The notes: generated from the letters alone by a model not told the origin. Counted from the stretch's first letter, positions 13,701-35,525 are shown. The stretch: 64,000 nt of DNA from Piscicola geometra (GCA_943735955.1 OX030965.1:7151306-7215305); one strand, 5' to 3'. Translations and numbers: made by a program.

Positions 13701-14703
13701 TCCATGAGACTCCCTTCGCCCGCACCACCCTCACCCTCACCACCCCTCCACTGCTCCATCAGCCCCTGCAGACCCCTCTCTATGGCCTCTTCTTTGGTCT
13801 CCATGCAGCTTATTCTCACCTTCATTTGACCCGTGGTCGGGTCGACCGTGGTGTAGACTGTTGGTGCTGTGGGGTCTTTGGCTGTGAGAAAGTGTAGAGT
13901 GAGTGAATTACAAATGGGAAATTTAATAGGTGGATTAAAAAATATCATTTTAAATGGAAGAATATGAATTAAGAAAAGTATTTTTATATTTGAAAAGAAT
14001 TACTCTCAGATGTAGTGGCTCTTGGAAGGTAGCTGGAGATGTTCTTGAATGTTTCGTAAACCGCCTCAGAAGCAGACGACAGCATCCAGTCATTTTTCTT
14101 GACTGCCATCTCTTTTTCTGTCACTTTTGCAGACGATTGTGGAGTGTTCGCAAGTTTTAGAGATTTCTTTTCGACTTCTATGACTTCTTTTTGACTAGAT
14201 TGAAGGTTTGATTTTAATTTTGGAGGGTTACTTATTTCAGTTTGCGAAGTATTTAGTATAGTTTTTTTTACTTTAGACTCATTTGAAGACTCCAGCTGTT
14301 TCTTCATAGCTTGTTGCTTGGTGAAGAGTGCATATATGTAATCTTTGACGTCTGGCATCGTCTTGGGAAGTTCAAATTGGAAACTGCCGATGACTCTGGA
14401 AATGGTGGCCTGGTCGTAATAGGAACTCAGTCTACTGGCGTTGTTAAGCCACGCCTTCCAGAAAGCACTTCCCATAGCCTTTTCATGGACTTCTTTCTTG
14501 GCGTCAGTCAGCTTATTGAACGTTCTCATTCGGGACAGATTTAATTGATGGGCATTTAAACGCCGTTTAGATTGGCATCTGCTAAAACTTTGAGAATGAT
14601 ATAGTAGGAATCTTGAATCACTGTAGAGTCTATTTACACATATAAAAATTCTGTTCTTCAATTTCATTATTTTAATTATTTTTACGTTGTTGACGGAATA
14701 CAT
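10708..14703 (-). CDS. PNPLA8: Calcium-independent phospholipase A2 gamma (patatin-like, PNPLA8)
   Basis: Patatin-type lipase that releases fatty acids from phospholipids, in known orthologues at mitochondria and peroxisomes. Ten exons on the minus strand: 14703-14004, 13881-13649, 13465-13311, 13023-12879, 12579-12458, 12228-12088, 11883-11781, 11635-11425, 11270-11119, 10827-10708; 693 codons plus stop, all GT..AG. The patatin domain has the oxyanion loop LSLDGGGTR, the nucleophile elbow CGVSTGSL and the catalytic Asp in DGGVLTNNP, so the Ser-Asp dyad is intact. Other family blocks are HAYYDTTLWEEIL, RASSAAPGYF and SIGTGWHE. The N-terminal 200 residues are basic and Ser/Lys-rich with an arginine and hydrophobic start, compatible with mitochondrial import. 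The C-terminus differs from the vertebrate protein. Several introns are packed with TGGA, GAGT or GGTG repeats. Confidence 0.94.
11887..12000. repeat. (TGGATGGA)n repeat in a PNPLA8 intron
   Basis: Degenerate TGGA/TGGATGAA tract. In the PNPLA8 transcript it reads CCATCCAT and abuts the acceptor of the exon starting at 11883. Confidence 0.9.
12583..12790. repeat. GTGG/GGAT repeat tract in a PNPLA8 intron
   Basis: Tandem GGTG, GGATG and TGGATGGA units. In the transcript they are CCACC/CCATCC just before the acceptor at 12580. The donor end of the same intron (12878 downwards) is G-rich. Confidence 0.9.
13025..13092. repeat. (GAGT)n repeat at a PNPLA8 acceptor
   Basis: GAGT repeats with two GGGG interruptions. 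The transcript reads CACTCACTCAG into the exon starting at 13023. Confidence 0.9.
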
Positions 14704-15034
14704 ATTGGCGTTTCAGATATTTTGAGACCTTTTCATAAAATACTTCGAACTCTAAGACTTTAGATTTGAATTTTGTTTAACTAATTGTTTCTGTTATCAT
14801 CTTAATTATACAATTTTTCAACATTTAAATAGAGCGTAAATCTTTATCGAACCATGTAAAAATGAATTTAAGCTGCGTAAAAAGTTTAAACTTGTAAAAA
14901 TTTCTAAAGTTGTTTTCAAAACAACTAAATCAAAAAGCAAAATATGTTAATTTTCAATACTATGTAAAATATAATCTTGTGATTTTAAAATCTAAATTTA
15001 GTTTTTCAGTAAGTTAAAAGTAAATTTCCATAAA
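14704..15034. promoter_or_regulatory. Probable bidirectional promoter of PNPLA8 and GEMIN6
   Basis: 331 bp of AT-rich DNA separates two divergent start codons (PNPLA8 at 14703 on minus, GEMIN6 at 15035 on plus). No other gene fits, so both promoters must lie here or overlap the genes. No individual element is identified with confidence. Confidence 0.5.
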
Positions 15035-15562
15035 ATGGAAAAGATGATTGGTTCCAGTCCGAGCGATCTTTTGAATTATTTGAACAAACTAGTAATCATC
15101 AAATGCAAATCAGGTAGGCGATTTGAAGGAATAGTATATACAATAGACCCTGTCACTTCAACGATTATTCTAGCATCTTCATCAGACCAATGTAAACCAC
15201 ACCAATTCGATCGGATCGTTTTTGTCATAGGAAGCAACATCGACTCCTTGAACATTAAAGATTACAACACTAAGAACCTTGCTGAAATCAGATTTTTGAT
15301 GGAAGAATGTATAAAGAAGCTAGGCAACAATAAGGGAAGAGAGGATCAGCTCAACGAAGAAGAAATAGCCATTCGAAAAAGCAAGATGGTAGCTTGGTTC
15401 GGAACCAAAAACATTCCAGTTGAAGAAAAAGCCTCCAGTCTTTTGGTTGGAGGAATGGTTGAAATAAGACCTCCATATAATCAGAATAGCTGTGTATGCG
15501 CGAATTCTATTGTCTTAGAAAGTTTTCGAAAAATGACTGCTTTAATTGAAGAAACTTATTAA
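15035..15562 (+). CDS. GEMIN6: Gemin6-like SMN-complex subunit
   Basis: Small single-exon gene (175 aa) for a component of the SMN complex that assembles Sm rings on spliceosomal snRNAs. Residues about 8-85 form an Sm-like fold (LNKLVIIKCKSGRRFEGIVY, TIDPVTSTIILASS), as in Gemin6. The second half has the family-like spacing W-F-x-x-x-N-I-P-V at about 120-130 and the characteristic PPYNQNSC...NSIVLESF block near the C-terminus, matching the PPYGPENC...NEIIL block I know from vertebrate Gemin6. Start: the first ATG of the frame. It is divergent from PNPLA8 with 331 bp between start codons. It is closest to Gemin6 by the C-terminal motif; sequence similarity outside the motifs is low. Confidence 0.85.
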   Translation: MEKMIGSSPSDLLNYLNKLVIIKCKSGRRFEGIVYTIDPVTSTIILASSSDQCKPHQFDRIVFVIGSNIDSLNIKDYNTKNLAEIRFLMEECIKKLGNNKGREDQLNEEEIAIRKSKMVAWFGTKNIPVEEKASSLLVGGMVEIRPPYNQNSCVCANSIVLESFRKMTALIEETY

Positions 15563-16012
15563 TAACGTTTAAAATGTATGCATGTTTATTTCGACTTTTG
15601 AAGCGACATACCCATCTTATGAACCATTCAATGTGTTTGAAATGAAAAATAAAACCATCGCATTTTGATCATTAATCATTTTCAAAACTAGAAAATTCGT
15701 TCAAAATCGAAAAATAATAATGAATGGCTAAATTGACACGAGTTTTGATTATAAAAAAATAATGCGAAATTTACTAAATTCATGTGACGCCCAGCAAAGC
15801 TTGACTTGACTCTTCCAGCTCTTCGTCTCTCCTGTTCGTAGGGTAAATCTGTCAATAGGTAAATTCCATGTCAAATTCTTCCGGAGAGGTAGCCACATAA
15901 TAAAATTATAGATAATATTGACGAAAAATATTCAAAATCTTCGCATTGAAAGGTTAGAAACATTTTTTTATACTAGATATTTAAAGGTGTAATTGATTAT
16001 CCAACATCATTC
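15563..16012. other. AT-rich spacer
   Basis: Intergenic DNA after GEMIN6 with AATAAA-like motifs near 15650. No exon found. Confidence 0.4.
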
Positions 16013-16741
16013 CAGTGTTATTTTCGTTTCATAAAATAATTATAGTTTTTATTTCAGTTTCATTTTGGAATTAATTATAGTTTTTATTTTCGTTTTCGTT
16101 TTGAAAATAATTAGTTTTTATTTTCGTTTCAGTTTTGAAAATAATTATAGTTTTTATTTTCATTTTAGTTTGGAAAATATATTAACTTACAACTTTAAAC
16201 ACTATTTTTATATCTAAAAAAATTAATTAATCATAAAAAGAAACGGTAAAATTGAACTGTATATTAACAACAAATGAGTTTAAAAAATTAACAATCAATT
16301 GAAATATTATAAGAATTGATTACGTAAATTATTGATTAATAACAAAATTGAAGTATAAAAACAAATCTATGATTAGAATAAGTGATAATTTAATTCACAA
16401 AACGAAGCGGTAATAAAATAACGTTTATAAATGGCGCTACTTTCATAAAGCCCAAAGACAATGTTTATTACAAAGACATATATTTTTTATAAAAGTTATT
16501 CATTTGCATATTATGGCATATCATGAAAATTTATTTAATTTTCGTTTTGAAAATAATTTTAGTTTTTATGTCAGTTTCGTTTTGGAAATAATTATAGTTT
16601 TTATTTTCGTTTTCGTTTTGAAAATAAATTTAGTTTTTATTTTCGTTTTCGTTTTGAAAATAAATTTAGTTTTTATTTTCGTTTTCGTGGAACGATTAAT
16701 TCAGAATTGTCGTTTTCGTTTTCGTTACGAAAATAACACTG
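16013..16741. mobile_element. hAT-like non-autonomous element (MITE)
   Basis: About 730 bp bounded by a perfect 15-bp terminal inverted repeat: CAGTGTTATTTTCGT at 16013-16027 and ACGAAAATAACACTG at 16727-16741. The flanking octamers CATCATTC (16005-16012) and TATCATAC (16742-16749) match at 6 of 8 positions, as expected for an aged 8-bp target duplication. The CAGTG ends and 8-bp duplication are typical of hAT elements. Subterminal blocks at both ends hold tandem 30-40 bp copies of TTTTTATTTTCGTTTTGAAA. No transposase frame lies inside. Confidence 0.75.
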
Positions 16742-16842
16742 TATCATACACCTGGTAGATCTTAAAAACTAATCTCAATAATATTTCCACTCAAATTCTT
16801 TTCATATTAAACCCACCCAACTATATTTCCCCTTCCAGCTTT

Positions 16843-19800
16843 TCACTGAGGACTCACAATGAGAATATTATAGCAGGATTTGGAAATCCACACCATGCTG
16901 AAGATGGCGAAGCCGAAAAAGACGAGGGTGAAGAGGCAAGTGAAGTGCGACAACTGGATTCCCTGCTCAGAATCTTCCAAGCCTTTGTCTGCATCATCAT
17001 CATCATCATATGTGTTGTTGAATAAAAATAATGTAATAATATAATATCGCTTTAAATAATCATAAATTATAACAGCATATCGTATAAAAAGATTCAATGT
17101 TGGATGGATGTGAATATGATAAAACTACAGTGATGATGATGATGGTGATGACGAAGAAGATACTAAAATATTGCCAAAAGCTGAAGTATTCACAAGACAC
17201 GCACAAAGATTGAGTTCGGGGTGCTCCTGGTTGCACGCGGCACCGCCATAACCAAGCCTGCACAAGCCACTCGGGCAACGACCGTTTCTTATGTTGCATG
17301 GCACTTCCCGCAAGCAATAACACCTTGTCGACAAAGGTTGCGTTTCCGGTAACAGTGGATGAATGAGAAAGCAGTGTTTTGGGTAGATGAATGCAGGGCA
17401 GGTGAAGGTGGCTGGATATTTTTGAAAAGAAAATTCGAGAAATTGATCTTATGGATGTGGATTTTGAATACGCATTCGTAATTTCTCTTTTAGGAGGTGA
17501 AGATATAGATGGATGAACGACGAATACCTGTTCTGGCACTTTCCCCTGTACATGTACGATGTTATCCTGCAGCCTGGAAGCGGAAATCTTAATTAATCTA
17601 CACATTTGTGATAATCTTTGCATAGTTCATGAAGTAAGATAACTTACTGCCATTTATTCATGCAAACAATCCGTCTTACTGGTGTAAATGGCCGAATAAT
17701 TGTGGGTGCTGCAAAAGAAGTTGTGATTGAAGGAGCAATGGGGACACTTTTCGTGAGTGATCGACCGCAGAGCCACTGCCTTCTGGTCCTTCTCCACTTC
17801 CACCCTTGTGTAACTCACTTGATCCAATTCACCGCAGTAGCATCTCTTATCCTGTAATATACAAACCCGAGATGTGCCGAATATATTTGGTTCGATATTT
17901 CATTTGATTATATTATATTATATTAATGAAGATATTCGGTACAGCTCTTATACAAACCCTTAATACGCACCACGCTTCCATACAACCGGTATTACTATCA
18001 ATACTTTTGTATCAATACAATTTTATGTAACCACAACTACATCACTGTGCGAGCAACCGTGGTGATGTATGCGAGAGTTCTGCCATTTTGTCTGCATTCT
18101 TCCACACAGGCGTCTGCAGCATTGGCATGCCTCTTTGTGTACTCGGGATGTTCTTCCATCAGGTCGTTGCCTTCGTAGCATCCCAGGTAGCTAGGTTTGC
18201 TGTAGTTCTGGCGGTGGTGGTGGGTATTAAGAAATTAAATCATCATCATCTTCCTCCTCTTCATCCTCATCATTCTCTTCATCATCATCAACTAACGACG
18301 GCATCCGCGTGCTTGTAGGAGGCAACCCAGTCGATCATGACGTCCAGGTCGGATTCATCGAGGTTCTCAGTGCCTGAGCCGTTCGCAAAGTCGTACAGGT
18401 CTTCGTGCGGGATCAATCGTTTAAAAGTGCATTTCATGTAGTTTCGTCGTTTCGTATTGATTATTATATTCTCTGGCATAAATATATTAGGATCAATTAA
18501 GTTAATTATTTTTGAGACTTAATGTTATAAATTGATTAAAAGCACATCTGCACATTCGCATTTGTCTCCCCAAGTGAAGTTGCTGCAGATGCACTCCATA
18601 TCCTCGTTCGAGATCCGCCTGCACGTAGCGCCGTTTTGACAGTTGTGATTTTTGCAAGAGTCTGTAGAAAAAATCGTGATTTCAACTATTTAATAAGCTC
18701 GTTTATGACTTTTTAAAAGTATACTTCATCAAATTAATAATAATGAATTTATCATTTTCATAGGCAATGAAAATTATTTATATTAATGAAAAAGTATTTA
18801 AATAATTAACAAATCTATTAAAAACCCTTGATATCGCATCTTGATCCATTATACCCCAGCTGGCACCCAGGTTTGAAGCAAGCGCCAGTGACACGGTTGC
18901 ATATGTGATGTAGGCAAAAGCACGATTGGCCACAATGATGGTTCCACAAGTATGCGTTGCAAACTTAAAATTGTTAAAAAGAAACATAATGTTTAATTAT
19001 TCATTAAAAATAATAATTAACAATTTTAGAATCTATCAAAAAGTATTAAAACTTATTAAACTCTGAAATTTTTAATTTGTATATTTATTATATAAAAAAA
19101 TAATGTATTTTAATGAACGTACCGCTCATTACTCTAAAAGGAACCCTGGCCCAACCCATCACCAAGTTGAATTCAACTTCTATATCCCCTTGAATCTGAG
19201 AACACTGATACTTATCTATTTTCTCAGCCGTTTCTATATCCGAGTCGTCACATATGCAAATACAGCCAGTAACTTTATGAAATTTTAATAAAATAGTTTG
19301 CAAAATATTTTATATACATTTTTCTTATAAAAATACACGTATGTTAACTGTCGTTTTCAACTCACCTGACGCAACCGCTACTAAACTTCTGTCTTCATTG
19401 CAAGTGTCGGGAAATCGAGTGATACACTCTAAGCCACACTCGTTTCGATTCAAGTACCTACTGGCTATCACAATGGGTCCAAAATCGGTATACACATTTG
19501 TCAAATAACAACCATAAAATTCTGCTGTCGAATAGTCTTCAGAAGCCTGCCTCCTTGCATTCGCTTCACTAGCCCCGACACTATCTAAAGAAATTGATTG
19601 ATACATTTGAATGAATAACATTGAAGATCTATCCATAAAGCGCCTGCAAACAGATATCTCTCTCGAAACCAAAATATAATTTAATGTATTGACAAATTGA
19701 ACATTAAAAAAAGTATTTTTATAATAAATTACTAAATGAATAAAATGAATTACTTTTATTTTTTCATTTCACACAGAAAAAATGGCTTAGTAATTTTAAA

Positions 19801-20229
19801 TAAATTTAAACTAAACCTTAAACTTAACCCTAATATTAAAAATGTGAAATTATTTACTTATATAAAGAAAAATTTATCTAACATAAAAAAAAAAAAAATT
19901 GCAGTTTCGAGAGAGAAGGTTGTTTGCTGTATAGAATCGCTCCAAAATTCTCAATAGTTACGTTGTAAAGTTAAGTTGTAAATATTAAAAATAATCCTAT
20001 TTTTTATATAACTCTACTTGATTAATTCAAGCATTTATTCTATTTATTATTTGAATTAAATACATAAACCTTAACCACCGGTAAAATAGCTCATTTGGGG
20101 TTGGTGGACGAAGTTTGAGACTGGATCAACATGGTAAAAACCACTGCTTCTTGGCACCTGCAAGTAATAATCGAAATAACTTGAACTAAAACAAAAATGG
20201 AAAATGAGCAAAACTATGTAGCGAATCAT
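16843..20229 (-). CDS. Secreted or type I membrane protein with WSC and EGF-like domains
   Basis: I do not recognise a named orthologue. Roughly eleven exons on the minus strand run from a signal peptide (MIRYIVLLIFHFCFSSS, start 20229) to a hydrophobic helix (FTCLFTLVFFGFAIFSMVW) and short tail ending at 16843. Visible modules in order: a WSC-like domain (FYGCYLTNVY ... NECGLECI ... GCICICDD, about 19584-19123); a Cys-rich EGF/laminin-like repeat (CGQSCFCLHHICN ... GYNGSRC, about 18964-18830); an EGF repeat (CKNHNCQNGATC ... CECAD, about 18660-18555); a second WSC domain (SYLGCYEGNDL, CVEECRQNGRTLAYI, KRCYCGE, about 18204-17695); another EGF-like repeat (CYCLREVPCN ... GYGGAACN, about 17310-17225). 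WSC domains bind carbohydrate in some proteins, so a cell-surface or glycan-binding role is possible. Exon ends are approximate and the join to the last exon is uncertain. Confidence 0.65.
17869..17947. mobile_element. Short inverted-repeat element (possible MITE)
   Basis: GAGATGTGCCGAATATAT at 17869-17886 and ATATTCGGTACAGCTC at 17932-17947 form an imperfect terminal inverted repeat around an AT-rich core, inside an intron of the WSC/EGF gene. A related GAGCTGTGCCGAA half occurs at 10108. Confidence 0.45.
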
Positions 20230-21180
20230 TGCGGATAGATTTGAATCAGAATTCAAATATTAAAAAAACGTTACTACTTAACTTTTTTTTGAAGAATATG
20301 AAAAATAATTATTAATAAAAATTACCCACTATCCTTGTTTGGAAAATCTTTTGACTATAAAAACGTAATATTACCACAAATTTAATAATTTGAACATACA
20401 CAACGCTATTGGAAATTAGTAGCATCAAATACTAATAGTAAAATGAGTATTAGGAAAAAATAAAAGATTGGTAAAATGTCAGTTTTTAAATTATTTCATT
20501 TATTTAAAATTACTTTATTTATTCATTAAATTTGTTTTTGAATTATTTTAAAACACGATCAGAACCTCTGTTTAATTAAAGTTTAACTGATCAGTTTCAT
20601 TAATTATTAATGATTAATACTTTATATTATAAAGTTTATAATTAATGATTAAGACTTAATTTAAATGTTAAGAGGGTTTTAAAATATAGCTACTTGATAC
20701 TATGAAGTTCATAGGCAATGGATATTTGAGAAAATATTATCTAGCGGCTAGAATCTAGGCTATTTTCATTTTTAAACGTTTTTGATGTTTATTTTCTTTA
20801 TGGAAATCAATAAATAAATATGTGTTTAACTAAATTAAAAAAAACTTATTTAGTGATTGCTAGTTAATATTTTAAACTTTAAATTTTTTGATTCAATATC
20901 TTAAATATCAGGGCTTCAAAAAAGCATTTTTCAACCTCTGGCACAATGGTAAATGACACAGGATGCAGTCAATTCTATTCTAAAGTAAATTCCTTAGATT
21001 GCTCAAAAAATATAATTTTAAAAATGCCATAAAAACTATATTCTAGTCTTGGCACAATCTTTTTAATTAAAATTTTACATATATTTATACTATAAATTTT
21101 ATACTCAAAAATCATGCTTATACATTGATAGTATTTAAATAAATATAATTTTTTCTATTGCATCAAACGCTTTAGAATAG
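20230..21180. other. AT-rich divergent spacer
   Basis: Spacer between the WSC/EGF gene (minus) and the first recognised exon of the ARHGAP gene (plus). Upstream ARHGAP exons may lie here, but none is clear enough to call. Confidence 0.4.
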
Positions 21181-31321
<10,141 letters not shown>

Positions 31322-31600
31322 CGCGCAACTTTTTAATTTGTTATTTTCAAATTAATTATTTTAATTTATTGTTTTAAAATTATTAATTTTATTATTTATT
31401 TTAATAATTGTTTTAAAATTATTAATTTTATTATTTATTTTAATTTATTGTTTTAAAATTATTAATTTTATTATTTATTTTAATATATTGTTTTAAAATT
31501 ATTAATTTTATTATTTATTTTAATTTACTGTTTTAAAATTATTAATTTTATTATTTATTTATTTGATCAGTTTATTTTGTTAAATTATTTATTCCATTTC
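31322..31600. repeat. 40-bp AT-rich tandem repeat
   Basis: Five copies of a unit of about 40 bp beginning GTTTTAAAATTATTAATTTT, at about 31371, 31410, 31450, 31490 and 31530, directly downstream of the ARHGAP stop. Probably within its 3' UTR or just beyond. Confidence 0.9.
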
Positions 31601-33149
31601 TATTTGTGACATTTTCTACGCCATTCTCTGACTCATTATAGCATGCTCTGGACTTAGCGATCCTGGGGGTCCTAAGGTCCAAACCAGTGAAGTAAACCCC
31701 TTCACTACCAAAAAGTGGGGGTCCGGACCCTCATGGTAATAGTAATAGTAGCAATATTACTATCATAACTATTACTAGTAGTACTATCATTAATAGTATT
31801 ATTAGAACTATTTATACTCGACAGTTCTGACTAAATTGTGTACTCAACGTGAATTAAACCATCGCAAGTTTACCCTTTTAGTTCGGCCCTCTAGACGGGC
31901 TTCTTTAAATTATATATTTGTATATATAGCATTTATTGTAGTAGTATTATCTTTTAAAATTATCTACAAACATTTTCTTCAAGTATAACTTATTTGAAAA
32001 ATCTTTTTCCACTTGTTTATAGCCTTCAGTGTAACTCCGTGTTTTTTTTCAAACTTTTCCTTTGATTTTCTAATTTAATTTTAAAAATTAATATCGATGA
32101 AAAGCCTTAAAATAATAGAAATACTTAATAATTATAATAATAATTACACATTTAAAGCCTTTTTACTGCCTCTTGCATGTGCATTAATTTATCAAATCTC
32201 TGCCTTTTCAAAACGTCAACTTCTTTATTTTCACATTTTAATTTCTAGAGAGCTTTATTTTGTGGAATGACTCACAGTGTATAAATTATTTAATCTCCAG
32301 AACTTTGCTGTATATCTCGAAGACTGTTCAAGCTGCAATTGTCATCGTCCATCCATACTCATCCTTCCATGTGCACTCTTACCATCACCATCATCATCTC
32401 CATCATTATCCTCATCGCCATCATCATCATCGCCACCATCACCACCACCAATGACCATTCACTGTGCCTTGTATCTGACAGGAATTCTTAGATCTAAAAA
32501 ATATATAATATTTGTAAAAGAAAAAGACACTTTAAAACTTTTCAAACATTTATATTTAATATAATAGTTATGATTTTGTTTGAATTTAAATTAAATTTTT
32601 TTGGTTGTTTATTCAAATCGATGATATTATTTTCTACGCGAAAAAGTTTTTTAAGGAATTTCGTGGTGAAGAATTTATAATTTATGAGAGTAATTGTAGA
32701 ATTCATTTGCATGGATCTGGCATGTGTGACAAAAAAAGATTTTTTGACTCCTGGTGATTTCGTATAAACAAACAAAAAAGTTGCTTATTAAAAAAGAAAC
32801 TATTTTGAAAATAAAGTTATAATTTTCTTCTAAATAAATCAAGTTTCAAAGAAAACATCTAAATTTGTTTAAAAGCTATAATTGCAATGATAATCTCTGA
32901 GCACTCGAGGATCGCAAGTTGTAGATAAGGGCTAACACTTCTCTGAGATTATTCAAATACCAGTGAAATGATCTAGACCCTCGAATACGTCATGTATAAA
33001 ATATATTGTATAATACATTTGGAAGGTACACAATGTGATATCACAAAACGATATCAGAGCAGAGGTTCAAAAGATTCACCTCAAAGTAAAGATTAACTGA
33101 TAAATCAAAATAATTAATAACTTGAATTTTTTAAAATAAATATATGATA
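31601..33149. other. Non-coding spacer with possible repeat relics
   Basis: No gene seen. 31640-31915 contains GC-richer segments flanking short inverted repeats (AGTAATAGT/ACTATTACT) and may be a relic element. 32380-32450 is CAT-rich simple sequence. 32895-32995 resembles the reverse complement of a segment near 57440-57540. Confidence 0.35.
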
Positions 33150-35525
33150 GAGTGCACCAGAGGCCTTCGGACCCATGGTTTGACCATGAGTGTCGCGCCT
33201 CTAAATGCCTTAAGAGAAGTCTTGAGAGAAGCTACAGTAAGTCAAAAAATGAGCAAGCACGTACTGCCTGGGTCAAGCAGTTGAAAGTTTACAAGAGTCT
33301 GTGCAGACGCAAGCGAGAGCAGTTCTGGAACTTGAAGCTTTCTCAGTCCAAAGGGAAGCCAGCTGACACCTGGAAACTCATCAATAGCATCGCGGGCAGA
33401 AGTAAGACGTCGTCAGTCTCAGGCATCAGTGCTGATGACTATCACGCACACCTCACAGAGAAAGTTGCGTCGGCGAGAAGGTCAATCAATGCCCAAGATG
33501 ATCCAACATTTTCATTCTGCGAGCACGGGCTCAGTTTGAATGGGTTCAGCATAGTCGACGAAGAAGAAGTAGTTAGGGCTATATATCTGGAATAATTGCT
33601 CCTTTTTTAGTGAGCTTATTCAACAGGTCTTTTTCGACAGGCAGGGTTCCGAAGTCTTTCAAGTCGGCCTACATCACGCCACTGCTCAAGAAGCCAAGTT
33701 TTAAACTCACTGAAACTTCGTCGTACAGGCCTATTTCAAACTTGAGGGTGTTGTCCAAACTCATGGAAAGATTAGTTCTCCACAGAGTAGTCAACTACCT
33801 CGCAGAATTTCATCTTTTCCCTCCCTTGCAGTCAGCCTACCGTCGTCATCATTCGACAGAAACTGCCATAACCAAAGTCTTTTCAGACATTGTTAGGGCA
33901 GCAGATGACGGTAAGCTTACATTGTTAGTTTTGCTTGATCTATCGGCAGCTTTCGATCTGGTAGATCACGCAACACTGCTCCGAAGACTGCACATCTCTA
34001 TGGTTTCTCTGACTTTGCGTTAGAATGGTTTAGGGACTACTTAAATGACAGATGTTTTGACATCCACTGTAGTGGGACAAAATCGACAATGTCGGTTTCC
34101 GCTGTAGGAGTCCCCCAAGGTTCAGTCCTTGGTCCTTTACTGTTCTCTTTGTACACTGGAGATTTGGAAAGAATTGCAGCTAGACATGAGCTCGCTTTTC
34201 ATCAGTACGCTGATGACACCCAGATTTACGGTCACTGCATTAAAGGTCATCAGGCTGACCTGCAAGAAAGGGTGTCATCATGCATTGATGAAATTGCTGC
34301 TTGGATGGGTGCCAATCCACTGAAAGTTAACTCCAGCAAAACTGAAGTTATCTGGCTCTCATCCCGTCGAAACTCTACTCACACTCCCAAAGATCCAGTA
34401 CGCATTTGTCAGAACGAGATAATTCCTTCCGATAGTGTCAGAAACCTAGGAGTTTATCTCGACAAAGACCTCACCATGACGACACACATTAACAAGATGA
34501 CTCAAACCTGCTTTGCTTCATTACGCCAAATACGATCCATAAGATGGTTATTGACCAAGGACTCACTGAGAACATTGGCTTCTGCTTTGGTTCTCAGTCG
34601 AATTGACTATGGCAATATCATTCTTACTGGGTCGCCAATGACGCAGCTGCAGAAAATTCAGTCTATAATCAACACCACAGCTAGGCTCATAACAGGTGCT
34701 AGAAAGTATGATCACATCAGCCCTGTTCTCAAGGAGCTTCACTGGCTCCGTGTTGAAAATAGAATTGAATACAAAAACATCTTGTTAATGCACAAGTGTC
34801 TGTCTAATGAGTGCCCAGATTATTTGTCGAGCAGCATTGTCATGAGAGCAAGTCTTCCCCAGAGGGAAAGACTCAGGTCTGCAAGGTCAAGAGATGTAGT
34901 TCCACAGAGCTACAAACTCAAGTATGCAGGTGCAAGAAGCTTTTTTGTTGCAGCGCCGACTCTTTGGAATAGTCTTCCCAATAGACTCAAATCCCCGAGC
35001 TCGACCGCGACATTCAGCCGTTCCCTGAAAACGTACTTGTTCGACCGATAACAATAACTTAAAAATTTAAAAATATACTGCTCATTTTTCATTAATCAAT
35101 TTCTTGCTTCCCAATTTCATTCTTCTTTTTTATATATTTATACTAATGGTCAATAATAAGTGTAAAATAAATAATAATAATAAATAATAAATAATCATAA
35201 TAACATAATATAGATATTTACTTTTTTTCTTCTTAAATTTATTGTTATTATCATTTCAGTTTCAATCTTTAAAAAAAAAAATATTTTGTCTATTTAAAAA
35301 ATATATATATGTATATATGTGTGTGTTTGTATGTATGTATATTTATGTATATATATATATAAATGATTTTATTGTTAAATTTCAATAACTTACTTGTCCT
35401 ATATTTTCCACTTATTCATCTATCATTAATATTATTTTCCATAACCAAGTGGTCTTGAAGCCCGTCCGGGTTTACGCCACGTTAATAATACTCGTCGTTG
35501 TATTGTATTGTATTGTATTGTAATA
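33150..35525 (+). mobile_element. CR1/L2-like non-LTR retrotransposon, 5'-truncated and broken
   Basis: A LINE fragment in three reading-frame pieces. 33152-33595 is the endonuclease-RT linker (begins DPWFDHECR). 33610-34023 is the start of the RT (YITPLLKK, YRPISNL, LSAAFDLVDH). 34089-35051 holds the RT core and thumb (GVPQGSVLGPLLFSLY, catalytic YADD, NPLKVNSSKTEV). The first break looks like a small deletion around 33580-33610 and the second like a single frameshift near 33995. The 5' endonuclease is missing. The 3' UTR ends in a conserved block (about 35450-35500) and a (TTGTA)n tail to 35522. CR1/L2-like assignment rests on the RT motifs, the absence of an RNase H domain and the microsatellite-type tail. 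Confidence 0.9.

Noticed and set aside
19736..19957. 73-aa Lys/Asn-rich frame
   Set aside because: AT-rich composition in an intron of the WSC/EGF gene, with no similarity seen.
31640..31915. Possible tRNA or structured RNA gene
   Set aside because: I could not draw a cloverleaf or find paired A and B boxes. Only short inverted repeats are present.
33150..35051. An intact cellular reverse transcriptase gene
   Set aside because: Three frame pieces, a missing endonuclease and a microsatellite tail identify a dead LINE copy.
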